Assembly: GCA_913009215.1 (NCBI GenBank)
Contig: CAJVXG010000001.1
Location: 1 to 27,071 of the forward strand
DNA from: an uncultured Gammaproteobacteria bacterium
GTDB taxonomy: Bacteria > Pseudomonadota > Gammaproteobacteria > Acidiferrobacterales > CAJVXG01
DNA: 27,071 nucleotides
Reading direction: 5' to 3'
Each line of letters starts with the position of its first letter. Positions within the stretch are counted from its first letter, which is position 1. Below, piece by piece: positions 8,453 to 16,911 of the stretch. The notes under the pieces are model-generated. The model was given only the letters and a program-made list of their open reading frames with translations. It made no database searches and was not told the origin of the DNA. The translations under genes and the position numbers were made by a program.

Positions 8453-9451
8453 TTATTTCTGCCAACGCAGGGGCGGTTCCTGTAGCAAGGCCTGTTGTTC
8501 TCGTAAAGACAGAATTTGTTCCTCCCAGTAACGGACGCTGTCAAACCACGGGAAATTGCGCGGGAAGGCCGGGTCGTCCCATCGTTGTGCCAGCCAGGCG
8601 TTGTAGTGTAACAGGCGCAAAGTACGCAACGGTTCTATCAGCGCCAGTTCGGCAGGATTGAGTTCAGAAAACTGGGTATAGCCTTCAAGGACGTCGGCCA
8701 GTTGCTGTTCCATATCTTCGCGATCACCCGAAAGTAACATCCAGATATCCTGAATTGCCGGGCCCATACGGCAATCATCAAGGTCAACAATGTGTGGTCC
8801 GGTATCGGTCCACAGAATGTTGCTTAGGTGACAATCTCCGTGCAGGCGCTGCACATCAACTGTATCGGTAGCGGCAAAAATAGACTCAATACCCTGTAAT
8901 AAAATGTCGGTCAGGGTATTGAAAGGAGTACGTAAATGCTCAGGGATAAAAGGACTGTCTTGCAAGACCTTAACCGCCCGATAACCAAAACTGTCAATAT
9001 CCAGTGTTGGCCGGTGCCGGAACGGTTCCGATCGTCCCAGGGTATGCAACCGTCCCAGGTAACGCCCTAGTAGCGCCCGGTCGTCGCTACTATTGAGTTC
9101 CGGGGATCGGCCCGGTTGCCAGGGAAACAGGGCAAAACGAAAACCCTTAAACTCAAACAGGGTATCACCTTTGTAATTGCCTGGTGCTACCACCGGGATT
9201 TCGTGTTCAGTCAGTTGTGCCGCAAAACGATGTTCTTCAAGAATGGCGTCATTGGACCAGCGCCCCGGCCGGTAAAACTTGGCCGCCAGCGGTCCCTGGT
9301 CCTCGGTGTCTATGCGATAGACCCGGTTCTCGTAGCTGTTTAGTGCCAAAAAGGCGCCTGTGCACCGATAGCCTCGTGTCTCCACGGCATCGAGCATGAC
9401 TTCCGGTGTCAGGGTATCATAGGGGTGGAGGGGTGTTGTTGCTGCGTTCAT
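8453..9451 (-). CDS. srkA: Stress response kinase SrkA (YihE/RdoA family)
   Basis: SrkA is a cytoplasmic Ser/Thr protein kinase of the aminoglycoside-phosphotransferase fold. In E. coli it counters MazEF-driven death and responds to envelope stress through Cpx. The 332 residues contain the ATP-binding Lys58 in LAAKFYRPGRWS, the catalytic loop LHGDCHLSN at 203-211 with Asp206, and the metal-binding VDLDD at 222-226, followed by RMGPAIQDIWMLLSGD, which closely resembles E. coli SrkA. The length also matches. The ATG at 9451 is divergent from prlC across a 79-base gap and begins the four-gene minus-strand run with gor. No DsbA gene, the E. coli neighbour, is present. Confidence 0.92.
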   Translation of the reverse strand: MNAATTPLHPYDTLTPEVMLDAVETRGYRCTGAFLALNSYENRVYRIDTEDQGPLAAKFYRPGRWSNDAILEEHRFAAQLTEHEIPVVAPGNYKGDTLFEFKGFRFALFPWQPGRSPELNSSDDRALLGRYLGRLHTLGRSEPFRHRPTLDIDSFGYRAVKVLQDSPFIPEHLRTPFNTLTDILLQGIESIFAATDTVDVQRLHGDCHLSNILWTDTGPHIVDLDDCRMGPAIQDIWMLLSGDREDMEQQLADVLEGYTQFSELNPAELALIEPLRTLRLLHYNAWLAQRWDDPAFPRNFPWFDSVRYWEEQILSLREQQALLQEPPLRWQK

Positions 9452-9464
9452 GGAGGTTCCGATT

Positions 9465-9492
9465 TTGTCAGCCTATGCTGTCGTGGTAAATT
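9465..9492 (+). promoter_or_regulatory. Possible sigma-70 promoter for prlC
   Basis: TTGTCA (9465-9470) and TAAATT (9487-9492) are separated by 16 bases in the gap between divergent srkA and prlC. They match the consensus boxes at 5/6 and 4/6 positions. This is by eye only. Confidence 0.3.
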
Positions 9493-9530
9493 AGTTCGTA
9501 TCTATTAAAAGGAATACGTATTGTAATGTT

Positions 9531-11585
9531 ATGTCCGTCATGAACGATAGTAAAAATCCCTTATTGCAGATAAAAGCCTTGCCATCCTTTGAATCGATCA
9601 AGGCCGGGCATGTGGAACCGGCGGTCAATGCGATGTTGGCCGATAATCGTCGACACATCGAAGAATTGTTGCAAGCCGGCAAAGACTATAACTGGGAAAA
9701 TTTTGTCCAGCCGATGGAAGAAATGGAGGAGGTCCTGGGCCGTATGTGGTCACCGGTGTCGCACCTGCATGCGGTGCGTGACAGCGAGGATCTGCGTACG
9801 GCATACAATAACTGCTTGCCCAAATTTACCAATTACCATACCGAATTGGCGCAGGACGAGCGTCTTTACAAGGCCTACAAGATGGTTGCTGCTGCTGTCG
9901 GTTTTAAGGATTTGGACCAGGCGCAGAAAAAAATTATTGATAATGAGCTGCGCGATTTTCGTCTTTCCGGTGCCGATCTCAATAAGCCGGAGCAACAACG
10001 TTTCAAGGCGATTCAGGAGGAACTGTCGGGGCTGTACAGCAAGTTTGAGGAAAACCTGCTGGATGCCACACAGGCCTGGGAGATGTGCCTGACAGAGGAT
10101 TCCGAAATTGCTGGTCTGCCGCAGACGGCCCTGGCCATGGCGCAGCAGGCCGCAGAGCAGGACAACAGGAGCGGATGGAAATTTACGTTACATGCGCCAT
10201 CCTATATCTCCTTTATGAGTTATGCTGACAATCGGGCATTGCGACAACAGATGTACACCGCCTATGTCACACGCGCCAGCGACCAGAGTGATCAGACACA
10301 ATGGGACAATAGCGAGCTTATGTTACAGATGTTGCGCCTGCGCGGTGAGAAGGCGCAGTTGCTGGGCTACCCGAATTATGCCGCTTACTCGCTGGAAACC
10401 AAAATGGCGGATACCGTAGAGCAGGTTATGGGTTTCCTTAACGACCTGGCCGAACGCTCCCGGGCCGCGGCACAAAAAGATCTTGATGAGCTAAAGAACT
10501 TTGCCCTGGAGACTGACAAGATCAATTATCTTGAGGCCTGGGACGCTGCCTATTATTCTGAAAAATTGCAACAACATCGATATCGTTTCTCCCAGGAAGA
10601 AGTACGTCCCTATTTTCCGGCACCGCAGGTATTGTCTGGAATGTTCGAGGTGGTGCAGCGGCTCTATGGATTACGCATCAAGCAGCGGCAGGGAGTAGAA
10701 GTCTGGCACCCGGATGCGGCCTTTTATGAAATACATGATTCCACAAACCGGTTGCGTGGCCAATTTTATATCGATCTTTATGCCCGAGATCACAAGCGCG
10801 GTGGCGCCTGGATGGATGAATGTACGGTACGCATGCGTCGGGGTGACACGGTGCAGACGCCAGTGGCCTATCTGACCTGTAACTTCTCACCTCCGGTTGG
10901 GGACAGACCATCCTTACTGACTCACGAGGAAGTCCTGACTGTGTTTCATGAATTTGGACATGGTTTGCACCACCTGCTGACCCAGGTGGATTATGCCGGT
11001 GTCTCCGGGATTAATGGTGTGGCCTGGGATGCCGTCGAGTTGCCGAGCCAGTTCATGGAGAACTGGTGCTGGGAGGGTGAGGCACTGGAGTTGATCGCCC
11101 GGCATGTCGATACCGGGGACCCGCTACCGAAAGAATTATTCGGAAAAATGCTGGCGGCGAAAAATTTCCAGTCGGCAATGCAGATGGTGCGGCAGCTTGA
11201 GCTTTCCATATTTGATATGCGTCTGCACAGCGAATTCGATCCCGACGGAAGGTTATCGATACAGGACGTACTGGATGACGTGCGGCGTGAAGTTGCTGTT
11301 ATGATTCCGCCTGAATTTAACCGGTTCCAGCATTCCTTCGGCCATATTTTTTCCGGTGGTTATGCCGCTGGTTATTATAGTTATAAATGGGCCGAGGTGT
11401 TGTCGGCAGATGCCTTCAGTAAATTTGAGGAAAATGGCATATTTAATCGAAAGACCGGGGAGGAGTTTATGCATTCCATCCTGGAGGCCGGTGGTTCCGA
11501 GGAACCCATGGTTTTGTTCAAACGTTTCCGGGGTCGTGAGCCCAGCATTGATGCGCTGTTGCGTCATTCCGGTCTAAGCCAATAA
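9531..11585 (+). CDS. prlC: Oligopeptidase A (M3 metallopeptidase) PrlC
   Basis: PrlC is a cytoplasmic zinc oligopeptidase that degrades signal peptides and other short peptides. The 684-residue product matches E. coli PrlC (680). The zinc site is HEFGH with His473, Glu474 and His477, followed by the third ligand Glu in DAVELPSQ about 25 residues later. The surrounding GLHHLL and the C-terminal GYAAGYYSYKWAEVLSADAF are typical of the M3A family. ATG 9531 is used here; ATG 9540 in the same frame is an equally possible start, as neither has a well-spaced Shine-Dalgarno. It heads a plus-strand run with two exported proteins and xthA, with small gaps. Confidence 0.95.
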   Translation: MSVMNDSKNPLLQIKALPSFESIKAGHVEPAVNAMLADNRRHIEELLQAGKDYNWENFVQPMEEMEEVLGRMWSPVSHLHAVRDSEDLRTAYNNCLPKFTNYHTELAQDERLYKAYKMVAAAVGFKDLDQAQKKIIDNELRDFRLSGADLNKPEQQRFKAIQEELSGLYSKFEENLLDATQAWEMCLTEDSEIAGLPQTALAMAQQAAEQDNRSGWKFTLHAPSYISFMSYADNRALRQQMYTAYVTRASDQSDQTQWDNSELMLQMLRLRGEKAQLLGYPNYAAYSLETKMADTVEQVMGFLNDLAERSRAAAQKDLDELKNFALETDKINYLEAWDAAYYSEKLQQHRYRFSQEEVRPYFPAPQVLSGMFEVVQRLYGLRIKQRQGVEVWHPDAAFYEIHDSTNRLRGQFYIDLYARDHKRGGAWMDECTVRMRRGDTVQTPVAYLTCNFSPPVGDRPSLLTHEEVLTVFHEFGHGLHHLLTQVDYAGVSGINGVAWDAVELPSQFMENWCWEGEALELIARHVDTGDPLPKELFGKMLAAKNFQSAMQMVRQLELSIFDMRLHSEFDPDGRLSIQDVLDDVRREVAVMIPPEFNRFQHSFGHIFSGGYAAGYYSYKWAEVLSADAFSKFEENGIFNRKTGEEFMHSILEAGGSEEPMVLFKRFRGREPSIDALLRHSGLSQ

Positions 11586-11590
11586 CGAAT

Positions 11591-11595
11591 GAGGT
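11591..11595 (+). promoter_or_regulatory. Shine-Dalgarno supporting a TTG start
   Basis: GAGGT sits seven bases before TTG 11603. The alternative ATG at 11621 has no such site, and using it would trim the signal peptide. Confidence 0.55.
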
Positions 11596-11602
11596 AGTAA
11601 TC

Positions 11603-12133
11603 TTGGTCAAGTGCTTGCAAATGGTGGTTTATGGATTGTTGGTGTTAGTTCTGTCCGTGATCCTTTTTCCTGCGTTTGCAGAGGAGAGTGGCACTGGTAG
11701 CGCTACAGCGACCGGAACTACCGGGACAGAGACGACTACCGGCACTGCCGCCGCCAAACCCGCCGTTAGTGTGGTACCGACATTGAGCCCGTTGCAGAAG
11801 GCCTATAAGCGCAACCGGCAGTTGCGCCAGGATTTACGGAAAACACGCGGCAAGCTGGCCACCCAAACGGCCCGGATCCAATCTCTGGAAAAGAAGCTGC
11901 TGCAAAAAAATACCAAACCGGTGGTCGATGATGCCGAGTTTGCCAATACTCGTCGTGCCAGCAGCAGGATTAGGGAACCTGAAGCCACGTCATTTACGGA
12001 GGTTTTTGCCGGTTTCAACTGGCTGTGGCTACTGGTTTCTTTTGCTATGCTTATTATAGGCTTTTGGGCCGGTGTGGCCTGGTTACGTGAACATAATCGC
12101 AAGAAACTGGGTGGTATGCACCTGAGGATATAG
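11603..12133 (+). CDS. Exported coiled-coil protein with C-terminal membrane anchor, unknown function
   Basis: I do not recognise a named family. The 176-residue product has a signal sequence (residues 1-26, ending AFA before EES), then a low-complexity stretch rich in Thr, Gly and Ala (about 29-51). A charged segment with heptad-like spacing follows (about 63-105, rich in Lys, Arg, Gln and Leu) and is probably a coiled coil. One strong membrane helix (about 138-160) precedes a short basic tail. The likely topology is a periplasmic rod anchored at its C-terminus with the tail in the cytoplasm. It resembles the coiled-coil and anchor layout of YgiM-type proteins but has no SH3 domain. TTG is chosen as start because of GAGGT seven bases upstream. 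The next gene begins two bases after its stop, which suggests a joint function. Confidence 0.8.
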   Translation: MVKCLQMVVYGLLVLVLSVILFPAFAEESGTGSATATGTTGTETTTGTAAAKPAVSVVPTLSPLQKAYKRNRQLRQDLRKTRGKLATQTARIQSLEKKLLQKNTKPVVDDAEFANTRRASSRIREPEATSFTEVFAGFNWLWLLVSFAMLIIGFWAGVAWLREHNRKKLGGMHLRI

Positions 12134-12135
12134 TA

Positions 12136-12633
12136 ATGGCGATGAAAACTATTCTGCTTGTTTTGGTCTTAATGGTTTCTGTGCCCACTGTCATGGCCGA
12201 GCGCCTGTACAAATGGACCGACAGCAGTGGACGGGTCAGTTATCATGACACCCCTCCTCCACAGGGCTCGGGCTACCACGTCGAAGAAAAAAGGATACGT
12301 GGCAATAACCGCTATGGTGGTGATGACGAGAATCCCAATACAGAGGCGGCATCAAAAAATCCGGTGATACTCTACTCAGTACCCGAATGCGTTACTTGTG
12401 ATCTGGCCCGTGCCTATTTACAGAAACAAAAGATTCCGTTTAAAGAAGTCAACGTGGTGAATGATCCCAAGCTACAGCAACAGTTGAAGAAAGTATCCGG
12501 ATCACTGTCGGTGCCTACCATTACTGTGGGCAAGAAAGTCATGAATGGTTATATGCAGTCCTTGCTGGAAGGTGAATTGGCGGCGGCTGGCTATGTCAAG
12601 CCCGACGCGAAAAAAACAGAAAACGAATCATAA
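12136..12633 (+). CDS. Exported DUF4124-glutaredoxin fusion protein
   Basis: The 165-residue protein has a clear signal peptide (residues 1-21, cleaved after VMA). A short DUF4124-type segment follows (about 22-55: LYKWTDSSGRVSYHDTPP). After a polar linker comes a glutaredoxin-like thioredoxin fold (about 76-152) with a CVTC active site (Cys85, Cys88) and the cis-proline loop SVPTITV (Pro127). Because it is exported, the domain would act in the periplasm, where glutathione is not the usual reductant. A role in disulfide exchange or metal/thiol handling is inference. GAGGAT about six bases before the ATG is a good ribosome site. It is almost contiguous with the upstream coiled-coil gene and lies 19 bases before xthA. 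Confidence 0.88.
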   Translation: MAMKTILLVLVLMVSVPTVMAERLYKWTDSSGRVSYHDTPPPQGSGYHVEEKRIRGNNRYGGDDENPNTEAASKNPVILYSVPECVTCDLARAYLQKQKIPFKEVNVVNDPKLQQQLKKVSGSLSVPTITVGKKVMNGYMQSLLEGELAAAGYVKPDAKKTENES

Positions 12634-12652
12634 TAAATAGCCAAACTTTTCC

Positions 12653-13417
12653 GTGAAGATCGCTACCTGGAATGTCAATTCCATCCGCGTGCGTTTGCCG
12701 CACATTATTGACTGGTTGTCGAAACAGCAACCCGATGTTTTGTGTCTGCAGGAAACCAAGGTGATTGATGAACTGTTTCCGGCAGAGGCCCTGCAGGAGG
12801 TCGGCTACGAATCGATTTACTGTGGCCAGAAAACCTACAATGGTGTTGCTACCTTAAGCAAATCCACGGCCGAGGATGTGTTGAGGCAGCCGGTGGCACT
12901 GCAAGATGAGCAGAAGCGGTGTATTGTCGCGACCATAGATAATATCCGCGTTATTAACGTCTATGTGCCCAATGGCTCCGAAGTGGGTTCGGACAAGTAC
13001 CAATACAAATTGCAATGGCTCAGGCAGTTGCATGCTTACCTGAAGCAGGAGCTGGAACTGTATGAGCAACTGGTTGTTGTTGGCGATTACAATATTGCGC
13101 CCGAGGATAGCGATGTCCATGACCCGGAGGCCTGGCAGGGTTCGGTGCTGGTGAGCGATAAAGAACGCGATGCCTTTCAGGCCATGCTTGCCATGGGTCT
13201 GGTGGATGTATTCCGCCAGTTTGAACAGGAAGAGGGTAGCTACAGCTGGTGGGACTATCGTGCGGCGGCCTTCCGTCGCAACCGCGGCCTGCGCATTGAT
13301 CATATATTATGTTCTGAAGCCCTGAGCCGGCAGTGCCACAGCTGTGTCATCGATAAGGAGCCACGGTCCTGGGAGAAGCCCTCGGATCATGCCCCGGTGG
13401 TTGCGGAGTTCAAGTAG
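12653..13417 (+). CDS. xthA: Exodeoxyribonuclease III / AP endonuclease XthA
   Basis: This is a Mg-dependent AP endonuclease and 3'-5' exonuclease of the EEP fold, used in base excision repair. The 254 residues (E. coli 268) show N-terminal ATWNVNSIR (Asn7), QETK with the metal ligand Glu34, GDYNIAP with Asp145 and Asn147, LRIDHIL, and the terminal SDHAPV with Asp245 and His246. The catalytic set looks complete. It starts with GTG, which places the conserved KIATWNVNS at the very N-terminus. Its stop lies two bases from the stop of the convergent sad gene. Confidence 0.94.
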   Translation: MKIATWNVNSIRVRLPHIIDWLSKQQPDVLCLQETKVIDELFPAEALQEVGYESIYCGQKTYNGVATLSKSTAEDVLRQPVALQDEQKRCIVATIDNIRVINVYVPNGSEVGSDKYQYKLQWLRQLHAYLKQELELYEQLVVVGDYNIAPEDSDVHDPEAWQGSVLVSDKERDAFQAMLAMGLVDVFRQFEQEEGSYSWWDYRAAAFRRNRGLRIDHILCSEALSRQCHSCVIDKEPRSWEKPSDHAPVVAEFK

Positions 13418-13419
13418 AC

Positions 13420-14784
13420 TTATTTAATCCAGATGGTTTTGGTATTAACGAATTCACGGATGCCATGCTGAGATAATTCGCGCCCGTAGCCCGACGCCTT
13501 GATGCCACCAAAAGGCAGCCGCGGATCGCTTTTTACTATCCCGTTAATAAAGGTAGCACCCGATTGCATTTGCCGCGCCAGCGTTTCCCCTTTCCTCAGA
13601 TCACTGGTCCAGATACTGCCGCCGAGACCGAAACGGCTGTCATTGGCAATGCGCAGGGCATCGGCCTCGTCTTTGGCGCGGATGAAGATGGCAACGGGTC
13701 CGAATAGTTCTTCTTCATAGGCGCGTATTCCCGGTTGTACCCGATCAAGAATAGATGCCGGGTAATAACTACCCGAGGTGTCAGGCAGGGTACACCCCAG
13801 TATGGCCTTGGCGCCCTGGGCGATGGAATCAGTAACCTGTTGGTGCAATTCATCACGCAAATCCTGCCGTGCCATGGGCCCCAGGGTGGTGTTTTCATCG
13901 GCAGGATTACCCATACTTAAGATACCCGCTTTTTCTTTAAAGCGTTTTAAAAAATCATCGGCAATATCCTCAACGACTATAAAACGTTTTGAGGCGATAC
14001 AACTTTGTCCGCAGTTCAGGTAGCGTGAGGCCACGCCGATGGTGGCCGCCTCATCAAGATCGGCATCGGCAAGAACCATAAAGGCATCTGAACCACCAAG
14101 CTCCAGTACCGATTTTTTCAGGCTGTGGCCGGCCGTCGAGGCGACCTGGCGACCGGCGGGTTCGCTGCCAGTGAGGGTAATGGCATGGATGCGCGGGTCC
14201 TCGATGACGGCGGCGGTCTGTTTTGCGGCAATCGGTAAATTGCAAAATACATAATCCGGGAACCCGGCATTGCTGAAGACTTCTTCAATAGCGGCGGCAC
14301 ACTGCGGTACATTGGAGGCGTGCTTTAAGACGCCGGTGTTGCCTGCCATCAGGCTCGGTGCGGCAAAGCGAAGCACTTGCCAGAATGGAAAGTTCCATGG
14401 CATGACTGCCAGTACGGTACCGAGTGGTAAATAGGCTACCAGGCTGCGCCCGGCATCGGATTCAATGATTTCGTCAGCAAGGAATGACTCGGCATGATCG
14501 GCATAATAATCACATACCGCAGCGCATTTCTCGATTTCGCCCCGGGCCTCCTTAATGATTTTTCCCACCTCCAGGACAATCAGACCGGCGTAGTGGTCCT
14601 GGCGTTTGCGTAATTCCTTGGCGGCATTCTTCATTAATGCAGCACGTTCCGGGAAGTCGGTGTTTTGCCATTGAGTCGAGGCAGCAGCTACGTTTTTCAG
14701 GGCCCGTTCAACAGCGCTATTATCCCAATAGTCGAATGTGGCGAGAGTTTTATTGGTTGCTGGGTTAGTGCTTTCTAGTGGCAT
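13420..14784 (-). CDS. sad: NAD-dependent succinate-semialdehyde dehydrogenase, Sad/YneI type
   Basis: This aldehyde dehydrogenase oxidises succinate semialdehyde to succinate, linking GABA and related catabolism to the TCA cycle. The 454 residues include MPWNFPFWQVLRFAAP with Asn131, LKHASNVP with Lys154, LTGSEPAG, catalytic Glu228 in LELGGSD and catalytic Cys262 in NCGQSC. Features such as GPMARQDLRDELHQQV and the C-terminal GREL...GIREFVNTKTIW match E. coli Sad (YneI) closely, so I prefer it to GabD. Actual substrate range cannot be read from sequence. A GAGGAAA ribosome site precedes the ATG. The gene is divergent from slt and convergent with xthA, and stands alone. Confidence 0.88.
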   Translation of the reverse strand: MPLESTNPATNKTLATFDYWDNSAVERALKNVAAASTQWQNTDFPERAALMKNAAKELRKRQDHYAGLIVLEVGKIIKEARGEIEKCAAVCDYYADHAESFLADEIIESDAGRSLVAYLPLGTVLAVMPWNFPFWQVLRFAAPSLMAGNTGVLKHASNVPQCAAAIEEVFSNAGFPDYVFCNLPIAAKQTAAVIEDPRIHAITLTGSEPAGRQVASTAGHSLKKSVLELGGSDAFMVLADADLDEAATIGVASRYLNCGQSCIASKRFIVVEDIADDFLKRFKEKAGILSMGNPADENTTLGPMARQDLRDELHQQVTDSIAQGAKAILGCTLPDTSGSYYPASILDRVQPGIRAYEEELFGPVAIFIRAKDEADALRIANDSRFGLGGSIWTSDLRKGETLARQMQSGATFINGIVKSDPRLPFGGIKASGYGRELSQHGIREFVNTKTIWIK

Positions 14785-14859
14785 AGCGGTTTCCTCGTAA
14801 TTCCCCTATAGTTAAGTATGTCTGGTAGCCCGAATATTACACTATCATCAGCAATAGAT

Positions 14860-16827
14860 ATGATTAAAAGGAAGAGGTTCATTCTAGCGGCGTTTTTTCT
14901 GGTCTTGCCGGGGTTACTCGCTGTGGCGCCTGTTGTTGAGGCCAGTGTTGCCGACAAGGACAAGCAACGCCGTAACTATCTGTACGCCCTGGAGGCAGTA
15001 CGGGGTGGGAATTATGAACGTTATAAAAAGTATTACCGGCAGCTGAAGGATTATCCCCTACAGGGTTATGTGCATTATTACTATCTGAAGAAACGGCTGG
15101 ACAAAACCCCTGCCAGGGAAGTTCAAAAATATCTGCAAGCCAACCGGCACTCCTATAATGGTTATTTGTTACGACGGGACTGGCTCAAATACCTGGCCAG
15201 GCGCGGCCGCTGGAAGGCCTTTATTCAGGAATACGGTGATGGGGAGGATCTAAAGAAGAGCCGCAAGATTACCTGTTACTACCTGAAGTACAAAATACGG
15301 CATAGTGAAAACAAGGCCGCGGTTATGGAACAGATTGGTAAGGTGTGGCTGTACGGTAAACGATTACCACCGGCATGCGACACCGTTTTTAACAGCTGGC
15401 GCCGTGCCGGTCATATGACTTCCGATATAGTCTGGCAGCGTATTGAACTGGCTATGAAACGCCGCCGGCTGTCGCTGGTGCGAGACTTAAGTAAATACCT
15501 GGGCGTCAAGGACAAGGTGTGGGTTAAACGCTGGATCGCGATGCACAAGAATCCGGTGAAGGAATTAGCCGGCATCCGTTATGCTGTTGATTCGCAAAGG
15601 GCGCGCAACATCGTACGTCATGGCGTTGTCCGTATCGGTTACCGTGACCCGGAAGTGGCCATGGAAAAATGGTTACAATTGAAAAAGAAATACAATTTCT
15701 TTGGCGAAGACGACAATTACGTCAACCGCTGGCTCGGCATTCTCGGTGCACAAAATCATCTACCGGAATCCCTGGACTGGTTGTCGGCGGTATCGGCAAG
15801 TGCTGATGACAAACGTTTGTTAATCTGGCGCGTCAAGGCCGCAATCTATCTCCAGGACTGGGGCCGGGTGAAACAGTTTATTTCGGCCTTGCCTGTTGTT
15901 ATGCGTCAGGAGGAAAAGTGGCGTTACTGGCAGGCACGTGCATTGGAACAAACCAAAGAAAAGAGGGAGGCACATCAAATCTTTGCCGAGATTGCCACCA
16001 ATCGCAGCTATTATGGTTTTCTTGCCGCCGATCGGCTGAAGTCGGAATACAATATGCAGCACGACAATATTGAGGCGACACCGGAGGAAGTGAGTGCGGT
16101 GCTGGCCATGCCCGGGATCCAGATTGCCCAGGAGTTGTATCACAGTGGACAAATTGTCCCGGCGCGACGACAGTGGAACTGGTATTTGCGCAGAATGAGT
16201 AATCGTGACCTGCAAGTCGCGGCACTGATTGCACAGCAATGGGGTTGGTACGATCGTGCCCTCTATACTGCCAATAAAAGCGATCATCTCGATGATCTCG
16301 ATATTCGCTTCCCGCTGGCCTATCGCGAGCAGATAGTCAGTAACGCCAGGAAAGCCAACATCGACACCAACTGGATGTACGGTATTATTCGACAGGAAAG
16401 TGCGTTTATGAAAGACGTTCGTTCTTCGGCTGGTGCGCTTGGCCTGATGCAGTTGATGCCAAGGACCGGGCGCGAGGAGAGCAGACGGCTGAAGTTGAAT
16501 GTTCGCAGTCGTAGTGAAATTCTGAAAGTGAAAAACAACCTGCTACTGGGCGCCAGCCATTTACGTACCGTACTGGGTCGTCATGGCGATAACCAGATGC
16601 TGGCCACTGCCGCCTATAATGCCGGTTCCCACCGTGTTAAACATTGGCAACCGGAAAAGAAAATGGCAGCCGATATCTGGACCGAGTCCATCCCCTTTAA
16701 TGAGACACGTAACTACGTGAAGAACGTGATGGCCTTTACCACAATTTATATGTACCGCTTAGGCAAGAACATTATGCGTCTGCAGTCACGGATGCAGGCG
16801 GTCGAAGGTAAAAAGCCCAAGAAATAA
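14860..16827 (+). CDS. slt: Soluble lytic murein transglycosylase Slt
   Basis: Slt is a periplasmic enzyme that cleaves the MurNAc-GlcNAc bond of peptidoglycan, forming 1,6-anhydro ends. The product is about 655 residues (E. coli Slt70 645): a signal peptide (IKRKRFILAAFFLVLPG onward, with likely cleavage after VEA), a long alpha-helical U-domain of superhelical repeats, and a C-terminal lysozyme-like domain. That domain contains RQESAF with catalytic Glu513, GALGLMQLMP and AYNAGSHRVKHW. I prefer ATG 14860 because the signal peptide begins there. In-frame ATG 14818 would add 14 polar residues in front. Neither has a strong Shine-Dalgarno. The gene is divergent from sad. Confidence 0.92.
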   Translation: MIKRKRFILAAFFLVLPGLLAVAPVVEASVADKDKQRRNYLYALEAVRGGNYERYKKYYRQLKDYPLQGYVHYYYLKKRLDKTPAREVQKYLQANRHSYNGYLLRRDWLKYLARRGRWKAFIQEYGDGEDLKKSRKITCYYLKYKIRHSENKAAVMEQIGKVWLYGKRLPPACDTVFNSWRRAGHMTSDIVWQRIELAMKRRRLSLVRDLSKYLGVKDKVWVKRWIAMHKNPVKELAGIRYAVDSQRARNIVRHGVVRIGYRDPEVAMEKWLQLKKKYNFFGEDDNYVNRWLGILGAQNHLPESLDWLSAVSASADDKRLLIWRVKAAIYLQDWGRVKQFISALPVVMRQEEKWRYWQARALEQTKEKREAHQIFAEIATNRSYYGFLAADRLKSEYNMQHDNIEATPEEVSAVLAMPGIQIAQELYHSGQIVPARRQWNWYLRRMSNRDLQVAALIAQQWGWYDRALYTANKSDHLDDLDIRFPLAYREQIVSNARKANIDTNWMYGIIRQESAFMKDVRSSAGALGLMQLMPRTGREESRRLKLNVRSRSEILKVKNNLLLGASHLRTVLGRHGDNQMLATAAYNAGSHRVKHWQPEKKMAADIWTESIPFNETRNYVKNVMAFTTIYMYRLGKNIMRLQSRMQAVEGKKPKK

Positions 16828-16861
16828 ACCATTCCCCCTGTTTTCTTGATTCGCCGCAACA

Positions 16862-16891
16862 CATTGTGGACAATGGCCCCTCAATATTGAG
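16862..16891 (+). promoter_or_regulatory. Two adjacent palindromes upstream of the NDUFA9-like gene
   Basis: CATTGT-GG-ACAATG (16862-16875) is followed four bases later by the perfect 12-base palindrome CTCAATATTGAG (16880-16891), ending 20 bases before the ATG. They are operator-like in size and position. Neither has the GC stem plus T-run of a terminator. The binding protein is unknown. Confidence 0.35.
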
Positions 16892-16911
16892 AAAATTAAA
16901 GATTAACGACC

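Noticed and set aside
8434..8544. Longer N-terminus for Gor (487 residues)
   Set aside because: The extra 37 residues overlap the end of srkA and precede the FAD motif; ATG 8433 gives the standard 450 residues.
14807..14812. TATAGT as a -10 box for slt
   Set aside because: No acceptable -35 box lies at the right distance, so I did not annotate a promoter.
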